NCBI GenBank assembly: GCA_020635725.1 | Contig: JACJZF010000003.1 | Location: forward strand, 186,001 to 250,000 | DNA: 64,000 bases | From: Flavobacteriales bacterium | Lineage (GTDB): Bacteria; Bacteroidota; Bacteroidia; Flavobacteriales_F; PHOS-HE28 | Reading direction: 5' to 3' | Shown: piece after piece, positions 58,028 to 64,000 of the stretch | Position numbering within the stretch: the stretch's first letter is position 1 | Layout: the number at the start of each line of letters is the position of its first letter | Translations under genes and position numbers: made by a program | Notes under the pieces: model-generated | What the model saw: the letters and a program-made list of their open reading frames with translations, nothing else | What the model was told of the DNA's origin: nothing | The model's database searches: none

Positions 58028-60987
58028 GGAACATCCTGATCTGCGCCATCGCCCTGTCGCCTGCTTGCCTCGCACAGCAGGCCGGCAGCAATGATCCGTC
58101 GTTCAACACAGCGGACTATGGTTTCTGGAACGGGACCGTGCCATCGGTCAACGACATCGCGGTCCAGCCCGATGGACGCATCGTGATGGTGGGGCAGTGC
58201 AACATGACCGCGGGCCACTCTCGGACCAACATGTTCCGCGTATATCCGGATGGTTCGCTCGACCTTTCGTTCGATAATCTTGAACCCAACCCCGGCGGCA
58301 CGGATACCCAGCTGCCGCATCACGTGCTGCTGATGCCCGATGGCAAGGTGGTGGTGGCCGGTTTCGCGCGCTCCTATGGAGGGCTGGCCCCGAAGGGTCT
58401 GCTGCGCTTCCACAGCAATGGCCAGGTCGACCCCTCCTTCGCCGGTTATGCCGGCCATGCTACCGGCCGACCGGCGCTTCGGCCCGATGGCAGGATTCTG
58501 GCGGATCGATACGCCTTCCTGCCGGACGGCACGATTGATCCGAACTTCGATGTGGGGTATGGCTTTGAGCCCGGCGGGCCGGGCGGTTACCACGCGCTGC
58601 CCGATAATTCCGCGTTGGCATACGGGGCCTTTGAACTGGTGGATAGCATACCCCGGCAATGTCTGGCGCGCCTGCATCCGGACGGCTCGGTGGATACGCT
58701 GTTCGTGCCTGACGCGATCACCGGTGGGGGTGTCCGTTCCGCTACCACGCAAGCCGATGGACGGATCATCATTTGCGGAGACTTCACGCATGTAGGCGGG
58801 CAGTCGCGGAACGGCATCGCAAGACTGTACGCGGATGGCACCTTGGACGCCACGTTCCAAGTCGGATCCGGATTCACCTTCCCAGCCGTTGGATTTTACC
58901 CGGAAGAAGTTCTCCTGGATGCGTCCCAGCGGATCCTGGTCGTGGGCGGATTCGACGCGTACAATGGGGTGGCCCGGGGCAGGATCGTGCGTTTAGATCC
59001 GGACGGCTCGCTCGATAGCTCCTTCGACCCCCTCGGTGGGGCGAACACCGTCATTCGTGGCATCGCGCTTGATGCCTCCGGACGTATTCATATCGCAGGG
59101 GCGTTCACCTCGGTACAGGGCTTCCTCAGGAATCACTTCGCTTGCCTGAGCGCAACGGGTGAGCTTGACCACCAGTTCAACATGCCCGGGCTGCAATTCA
59201 CGGTGGGGGGCGGTGCCCGGGATCTTCTCGTGCTGCCCGATGGTGACATCATCGTCGGGGGATGGTTCAGCCATTTCAACAACACGCGGCGGAACAGCGT
59301 GCTCCGGCTCGACCCCGATGGGAACCAGGACCCTGGCTTCTCGAGCGGCACAGGTGTCGCTGGCATCGTGCATTGCGTCGCCGCGGACCAGCAGGGGCGC
59401 GTTCTTCTCGGCGGTTCCTTCTCCGGGTACAATGGTGTTGCGCGGACCAATGTCCTGCGCTTGCTGCCCGATGGCTCGCTCGATATGGGGTGGGACCCAG
59501 GCCAGTATCTCAATGGTACGGTCACGCGTATCGTGGTGCAGCCCGATGGCAAGATGTTGCTCACCGGGGCGTTCACGCAGTTCAACGGTGTTCCACGTTC
59601 ACGCATCTTGCGGTTGAATGTGGATGGGAGCCTGGACGGCGGTTTCGATCCCGGTATCGGTGCTGGCGAGAACGACATCCGGTGCATTGCCCTTCAGCCC
59701 GATGGCCGGATGATCGTCGGAGGATACTTCCTGAACTACAATGGGGTTCCCGCACGCATCGTGCGCTTGAACGCGGATGGGACCCAGGACCCCACCTTCG
59801 TTTGCGGAACAAGCATCCTCTCCATCGTGAACGCGATGGTTCTGCAACCCGATGGGAAACTCGTGGTGGGCGCTTATCACAATGCGAATGGTGCATACGG
59901 AAGGCTGTGTCGGCTGCTGCCATCCGGGGCGGTCGATCCAACGTTCGATTATTCCCCTTGGGTGAACGGCACCGTGTACGCGCTCGCGTTGCAGTCCGAT
60001 GGCAAGGTGATCGTCGGTGGTCTGCTCAACCCGTTATTGTCTCCCTGGCGCGCGAACAATATCGCGCGGTTGAACACCGATGGGTCTGACGACCTGTCCT
60101 TTCAAGCTGGTACAGGACCCGATTATCCGGTCCAAGCGATCGCGTTCACACCGGATGGTGATCTGCTTCTCGGGGGCTACTTCAGATCCGTTGATGGCCA
60201 GGGTCGGAACGGACTCGCACGCCTGTTCGCCGATGCGGAGCCCGGTATTCCCATCGCACCCCGGGTGTTGCTCGGTGGACCATACGTCGTGGGCAGTGGA
60301 TCGATGACGGATGCGCTCCGAGCTGCTTCACTGTTACCTCTCACGGAACCCTTTTCCGCTGCGGGTTACGCCCATGTCGGCGGAGGCGGAGGCGAGATGA
60401 TCCCACCTTCCGTCCTCACCATTGCCGGTCCGGACGCGATCACCGATTGGGTGCTGGTCGAATTGCGCGATGCTTCCGACGCGAGCGTGCGGATCGCGAG
60501 CCGCAGCGTCCTGGTGCAACGCGATGGCGATGTCGTCTCCGCGGATGGAACCTCACCGGTCATCTTCAATGTGGCTGCTGGGAGTTACCATGTGTCCATC
60601 CGCCACCGCAACCACTTGGGGGTGATGACCGCTTCGCCGGTCGTGCTCTCCTCCACGACTACGACCATCGACTTCACCGCTCCCGGCATACCCACCTGGG
60701 GAACGAATGCACAGGACAACGTGCAGGGCACCACGGTCCTATGGCCCGGTGATGCCAATTCCGACGGTGTGGTGAAATACGTCGGCATGAACAACGACCG
60801 TGATCCGCTGCTCGTGGCCATCGGCGGCAATACGCCCACCAACGTGGTGAGCAATGTGTACAGCCCGCTGGATGTGAACATGGATGGGCGGGTTCAATAT
60901 GTCGGAAACGGGAACGACCGAGACTTCATCCTCACCACTGTCGGTGGTTCGGTTCCAACAGCGACACGCACGCAGCAGCTGCCATAA
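58024..60987 (+). CDS. Secreted delta-60-repeat protein with shared C-terminal module
   Basis: A 987-residue protein starting with GTG inside the previous stop codon (GTGA), with a signal peptide (1-17, ...SPACLAQ). Residues ~25-740 are delta-60 repeats of ~55-60 residues, each with variants of QPDGKMLLTGAFTQFNG and RLNVDGSLDGGFDPG; more than ten are visible. They are probably beta-propeller blades. The C-terminal module (~755-987) is homologous to that of the preceding protein. Together the pair looks like surface or matrix proteins sharing an anchoring or export tail. Confidence 0.82.
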   Translation: MRNILICAIALSPACLAQQAGSNDPSFNTADYGFWNGTVPSVNDIAVQPDGRIVMVGQCNMTAGHSRTNMFRVYPDGSLDLSFDNLEPNPGGTDTQLPHHVLLMPDGKVVVAGFARSYGGLAPKGLLRFHSNGQVDPSFAGYAGHATGRPALRPDGRILADRYAFLPDGTIDPNFDVGYGFEPGGPGGYHALPDNSALAYGAFELVDSIPRQCLARLHPDGSVDTLFVPDAITGGGVRSATTQADGRIIICGDFTHVGGQSRNGIARLYADGTLDATFQVGSGFTFPAVGFYPEEVLLDASQRILVVGGFDAYNGVARGRIVRLDPDGSLDSSFDPLGGANTVIRGIALDASGRIHIAGAFTSVQGFLRNHFACLSATGELDHQFNMPGLQFTVGGGARDLLVLPDGDIIVGGWFSHFNNTRRNSVLRLDPDGNQDPGFSSGTGVAGIVHCVAADQQGRVLLGGSFSGYNGVARTNVLRLLPDGSLDMGWDPGQYLNGTVTRIVVQPDGKMLLTGAFTQFNGVPRSRILRLNVDGSLDGGFDPGIGAGENDIRCIALQPDGRMIVGGYFLNYNGVPARIVRLNADGTQDPTFVCGTSILSIVNAMVLQPDGKLVVGAYHNANGAYGRLCRLLPSGAVDPTFDYSPWVNGTVYALALQSDGKVIVGGLLNPLLSPWRANNIARLNTDGSDDLSFQAGTGPDYPVQAIAFTPDGDLLLGGYFRSVDGQGRNGLARLFADAEPGIPIAPRVLLGGPYVVGSGSMTDALRAASLLPLTEPFSAAGYAHVGGGGGEMIPPSVLTIAGPDAITDWVLVELRDASDASVRIASRSVLVQRDGDVVSADGTSPVIFNVAAGSYHVSIRHRNHLGVMTASPVVLSSTTTTIDFTAPGIPTWGTNAQDNVQGTTVLWPGDANSDGVVKYVGMNNDRDPLLVAIGGNTPTNVVSNVYSPLDVNMDGRVQYVGNGNDRDFILTTVGGSVPTATRTQQLP
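60792..60985 (+). repeat. 194-bp direct repeat, copy 2
   Basis: Second copy of the module end at the 3' terminus of the delta-60 gene, about 2.96 kb from copy 1, with ~96% identity by eye. Confidence 0.85.
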
Positions 60988-60990
60988 GGC

Positions 60991-61953
60991 CTAGTGCTTC
61001 AGTGGCCGCTTCTTGATGATGCCGCCGCGGGTGTCCTTCACCGCGCTCATCACCACGAAGGCGTTGGGGTCGATCTTCTCGATCTCGGTGAGGAGCTTGC
61101 TGATCTCCAGGCGCGTGATCACGCAGTACACGATCTCGGTATCGAAGCTGTGGCCGGTCTTGCCGTAGCCGCGCTTGCCCATGTACACGGTGAGGCCGCG
61201 GCCCATCACATGGGTGATCATGTGGCGGATCTCATCGCTGTGCGGGCTGATGATGGTGATGCCGGTGTATTCCTCGATGCCCTCGATCACGAAGTCGACG
61301 GTCTTGCTCGCGGCCAGGTAGGTGATCATGGCGTAGAGCGCGGTCTCGGTGTCCACGAGCAGGGCGGCCGCGCCGAAGATGAGCACGTTGATCACCATCA
61401 CCACGTCTCCGATGGTGACGCCCAGCTTGCGGCTCACCGCCAGTGCTACCACCTCAGTACCGTCGATCACGCTGCCGCCGCGCACCGCCATGCCGATGCC
61501 CGCGCCGAGGAAGAAGCCGCCGAAGACGGCCACCAGCAGCTTGTCGTGCGTCACATCAGGGAAGTGGACCGTAGCGGTCACCAGCGCGAGCGCCGCGATC
61601 GCGATGGCGGTCTTCAGCGCGAATTCCTTCCCGATGTTGCGGAAGGCCAGGTAGATGAAGGGCGCGTTGATCAACAGCAGCAGCACGGGGAGCGGGAGCC
61701 CGGCGAGCCGCACGGTGAGCAGGGCGATGCCCGTGGCGCCGCCGTCGATGAAGCCGTTGGGGATGAGGAAGCCCTCCAGCCCGAAAGCGGCGCTGAATAC
61801 ACCCAGCGTCATGAACACCGCGTCCTTGATGCGGCGGCGCATGGCGATGCGGATCGCCTTCAGTTTGCGCGCGCGCCGGTATTCCGATGCCTCCCTGTCT
61901 GCGGAGCTCGGAATGGGCAATTGCCGCATCAGGCGGTGGTGGGGCCTCTTCAT
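60991..61953 (-). CDS. YitT family membrane protein
   Basis: A 320-residue integral membrane protein with five to six helices (FSAAFGLEGFLIPNGFIDGGATGIALL, GTEVVALAVSRKLG). It is followed by a C-terminal DUF2179 domain (EEYTGITIISPHSDEIRHMITHVMGRGLTVYMGKRGYGKTG). Transport or osmotic roles have been proposed for the family but are not established. It is convergent with the delta-60 gene, with 3 bases between stops. A TATCTTCC motif sits near the start. Confidence 0.92.
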   Translation of the reverse strand: MKRPHHRLMRQLPIPSSADREASEYRRARKLKAIRIAMRRRIKDAVFMTLGVFSAAFGLEGFLIPNGFIDGGATGIALLTVRLAGLPLPVLLLLINAPFIYLAFRNIGKEFALKTAIAIAALALVTATVHFPDVTHDKLLVAVFGGFFLGAGIGMAVRGGSVIDGTEVVALAVSRKLGVTIGDVVMVINVLIFGAAALLVDTETALYAMITYLAASKTVDFVIEGIEEYTGITIISPHSDEIRHMITHVMGRGLTVYMGKRGYGKTGHSFDTEIVYCVITRLEISKLLTEIEKIDPNAFVVMSAVKDTRGGIIKKRPLKH

Positions 61954-61969
61954 CGCGGGGAAGATACCG

Positions 61970-62884
61970 TCAGCCGAAGGTGGCCGCGGCGCCTTCCTTC
62001 AGCGCATAGCGGCTCCAGGCTAATTCCCGAATGCCTCCTGCGAGCAGCACGCGATCAATGGCGATGAGGGCGTATGGCAGGGTATCCACACGGTGCTCTG
62101 GAAGCCCCGGAACGAGCAGGCGTTCCGCGCGGGGCAGGCGTAGCAAACGGTCCTTCAGCGCGTCGTATTCAAGGGCGGTGAATCGCAGGCCCAGGACCTC
62201 ATCCGGGAGCTCGGCGCCGCGTTCGGCCATGACGATGCGCGCGAGCGAATCGAAGCTGCCCGCGCTGCCGATGAGCACGTGCGGCTCTTGTCGCTCGACA
62301 ACGGCGTAAAGCGCTTCGAGGCGGTCGTCGAGGTGCTGCGCGATGCGGGCTTCCTCGTCCACGGTGATGGGGTCGGAGATCGGGATGCGCTCGCGCAATC
62401 GCGTCACGCCGAGCTCGAAGCTGCGTTTCCACATGAGCGCCTTGTCGGTGGCGAGGATGAACTCGATGCTGCCACCGCCGATGTCCATCACCAGGGCCGG
62501 CTGCGTGCCGAAGGGAATCGCTTGCCGCACGCCAGCCAGTATCAATTCTGCTTCCTGCTCGCCGGGGATGACCGAGATCACGATCCCGAGTTCATCCTTC
62601 ACTCGCTGCACGAACCGGTCGGCGTTCCGCGCGTTGCGCAGCATGGAGGTGCCGAAACCCTTGATCCGCAGCGCGCCCAGCGATTCTGCTTTCCGCTTGT
62701 GCCGGCGCAAGGCATCCATGCCGCGTTCGAAAGCCTCATCGGAGATCAAGCCTTGCTCTATACCGCCTCTGCCCAGGAAGACAGGAAGCTCCGCGCTATG
62801 CACTACGCACAGGCCGTCCTCCCTCTTCTCGAATACGAGCAGGTTGAAGGTGTTCGTGCCGAGATCGATGATCGCCGAACGCAT
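61970..62884 (-). CDS. Ppx/GppA-family phosphatase (exopolyphosphatase-like)
   Basis: A 304-residue ASKHA-fold enzyme. It has IIDLGTNTFNLLVF (phosphate 1), GTSMLRNARNAD, and ALVMDIGGGSIEFIL (phosphate 2). It corresponds to the short, two-domain form that lacks the HD domain of full-length Ppx. Acts on polyphosphate or pppGpp. The start MRSAIIDLG is used; five codons earlier another Met is possible. A 24-bp tandem repeat lies upstream. Confidence 0.9.
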   Translation of the reverse strand: MRSAIIDLGTNTFNLLVFEKREDGLCVVHSAELPVFLGRGGIEQGLISDEAFERGMDALRRHKRKAESLGALRIKGFGTSMLRNARNADRFVQRVKDELGIVISVIPGEQEAELILAGVRQAIPFGTQPALVMDIGGGSIEFILATDKALMWKRSFELGVTRLRERIPISDPITVDEEARIAQHLDDRLEALYAVVERQEPHVLIGSAGSFDSLARIVMAERGAELPDEVLGLRFTALEYDALKDRLLRLPRAERLLVPGLPEHRVDTLPYALIAIDRVLLAGGIRELAWSRYALKEGAAATFG

Positions 62885-62966
62885 GACACGCTCATTCATG
62901 ATTCCATGTGGCTATGGTTCCATGTGACCAAACCAATATCATCAATCACGGCCATGGCCCCACGAG

Positions 62967-63086
62967 CACATGGAATCATGGTCACATGAGCACCTGGAAT
63001 CATGGCCACATGAGCACATGAAATCATGGCCACATGGACACATGGAATCATGGCCCCATGAGCACATGGAATCCCGGCCACATGAT
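62967..63086. repeat. 24-bp tandem repeat, five copies
   Basis: Five units with exact 24-base spacing, consensus CACATGGAATCATGGCCACA plus TGAG, starting at 62967, 62991, 63015, 63039 and 63063. Each unit differs from the consensus at a few positions. Units contain up to three CATG sites. A degenerate partial copy precedes the array. The array fills the gap between ppx and the ABC permease stop. Confidence 0.9.
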
Positions 63087-63087
63087 C

Positions 63088-64000
63088 TCAGCCTTTGTAC
63101 ATCAGCCAGCGCCCGAGCTCCTTCCACGACACCTTCTTGCCATACATGAGGATGCCCGTGCGATAGATGCGCCCTGCGAGCCACACGCTGCCGATGAAGG
63201 TGGCCACGAGCAAAGCCATGCTCAAGAGCAGCTGCCAGAGCGGCACGGTGCCCATCACCACGCGCACCATCATCACGATCGGGCTGGTGAGCGGGATCAT
63301 GCTCCCCCAGAGCACGGCGGGGCTCTCTGGATTGAGCACGCCGAGCTGCGCGATGAAGATGGCGATGATCATGGGCACGGTCACGGGGAACATGAACTGC
63401 TGCGTGTCCGTCTCGCTATCGACCGCGCTGCCGATGGCGGCCAGCAACGAGCTGTAGAGCAAGTAGCCGCCCACGAAGAAGAAGGCGAAGACGGCCAGCA
63501 CCATGGGCACGTTCACCTGTTCGATCATCGCGAGCACCTTGTCGCTGTCCACCGCCTCTGCACGTGCGGCCTGTTGCTGCAAGAGTTGATTCTGCACCTG
63601 CGCGGTCATGCCGTTCTCGGCCAAGGCGGCGGGGTCGTACTGCGAGCTGGCGAACACCGCGAGCCCTATGATCACCATCACGGCGGTGATGCCGATCCAC
63701 AGGATGAACTGCGTGAAGCCCACCATGGCCACGCCCACGATCTTGCCCATCATCAGCTGGAAGGGCTTCACGCTGCTGATCAGCACTTCCACGATGCGGT
63801 TCTGCTTCTCCTCCATGACGCCGCGCATCACCTGCACGCCGTACATGAAGATGAAGATGAACATGAAGTAGCCGAAGAAGAAACCGATGACGGACCGTTC
63901 CTGCGCGAAGGATTCCTGATTGACGTCCTCGATGTCGAACGATTTGATGTCAAGCGGCTTGCGCACGCGCTCGAAGGCCTCCGGGTCGATGTTGGCCTGT
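63088..64000 (-). CDS. ABC-2 type permease, NatB-like (5' end beyond window)
   Basis: The 3' 304 codons of an inner-membrane ABC exporter permease. It has a helix with the NatB/ABC-2 signature GVQVMRGVMEEKQNRIVEVLISSVKPFQLMMGKIVGV. Further helices follow (TQFILWIGITAVMVIIGLAVF, VPMVLAVFAFFFVGGYLLY, FPVTVPMIIAIFIAQ, PLTSPIVMMVRVVMG), with a soluble loop in between. Family members extrude Na+ or drugs together with an ABC ATPase, not seen here. The frame is open to base 64000, so an internal GTG at 63966 is not the true start. Confidence 0.88.
   Translation of the reverse strand, partial: QANIDPEAFERVRKPLDIKSFDIEDVNQESFAQERSVIGFFFGYFMFIFIFMYGVQVMRGVMEEKQNRIVEVLISSVKPFQLMMGKIVGVAMVGFTQFILWIGITAVMVIIGLAVFASSQYDPAALAENGMTAQVQNQLLQQQAARAEAVDSDKVLAMIEQVNVPMVLAVFAFFFVGGYLLYSSLLAAIGSAVDSETDTQQFMFPVTVPMIIAIFIAQLGVLNPESPAVLWGSMIPLTSPIVMMVRVVMGTVPLWQLLLSMALLVATFIGSVWLAGRIYRTGILMYGKKVSWKELGRWLMYKG

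Noticed and set aside
62896..63081. 61-residue ORF made of 8-residue repeats
   Set aside because: Produced by the 24-bp tandem array, which happens to lack stops in this frame. No start context or homologue is known to me, so it is reported as a repeat only.
62967..63086. Possible CRISPR array
   Set aside because: Units are contiguous with no spacers between them, and no cas genes are near.
1..64000. tRNA or rRNA genes, IS transposases, integrases and att sites
   Set aside because: Read for on both strands by eye; nothing with a convincing cloverleaf, rRNA core or transposase motif was found. A tRNAscan/ISfinder run would settle it.

Overview
The window comes from a GC-rich member of the Bacteroidota, most likely Flavobacteriales-like. 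Three things point there. Several exported proteins end in type IX secretion (T9SS) C-terminal sorting domains. A GldA-type gliding ABC ATPase is present. Many genes have a TAnnTTTG/TAnnTTCG -7 promoter box just upstream of their start. No rRNA, tRNA, prophage, IS transposase or CRISPR array was seen. The content is mostly ordinary chromosomal housekeeping, densely packed in translationally coupled operons (ATGA or GTGA overlaps).

Layout. 1-1604: 5' part of mfd (minus strand). 1608-4112: an accessory patch with a lipoprotein, a 'mobile mystery' HTH/Fic pair with an AT-rich operator, and a DUF1697 protein. 4116-9206: a YCF48-repeat T9SS cargo protein, fructose-1,6-bisphosphatase, a GNAT acetyltransferase and aspartate kinase. 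9230-13471: a membrane protein with an Hpt-like domain, then GDPD, 2-hydroxyacid dehydrogenase and MgtE. 13511-18252: the five-gene coupled operon serS-lipoprotein-TPR-DUF4286-rsmA. 18364-21529: rplU-rpmA, metK, gldA. 21571-25881: rsgA, e(P4) phosphatase, dtd, a MazG-like gene and an exported protein. 25882-27931: waaA and an envelope protein.

28049-39409 is a surface-polysaccharide nucleotide-sugar region. It encodes UDP-glucose to UDP-xylose (ugd, uxs), the complete WbpA/B/E/D set for UDP-GlcNAc3NAcA, RmlB, and a CpsB/YwqE-type PHP phosphatase. A tandem pair of T9SS paralogues sits inside it on the opposite strand. 39413-49972: a secreted protein, fabD, a Bax-inhibitor-1 protein, folE, queD, hldD, a GT-C-like membrane protein, a MerR regulator, an M23 peptidase and alaS. 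50040-55225: a small membrane protein and a three-gene MukBEF/MksBEF-like SMC complex without a recognisable JetD/MksG nuclease. 55344-56519: a sigma-54 AAA+ response regulator lacking a DNA-binding domain. 56618-60987: two secreted proteins sharing a nearly identical C-terminal module. 60991-64000: YitT, Ppx/GppA, and the 3' part of an ABC-2 permease.

The most unusual signal is a set of palindromic or low-complexity repeats. Several sit in frame inside essential or core genes (mfd, rmlB, alaS); others sit in the gaps between genes. This resembles Rickettsia-type palindromic elements that insert into ORFs without breaking them. Second are the nuclease-less SMC operon and a consistent TAnnTTYG promoter signature that in places predicts leaderless mRNAs.
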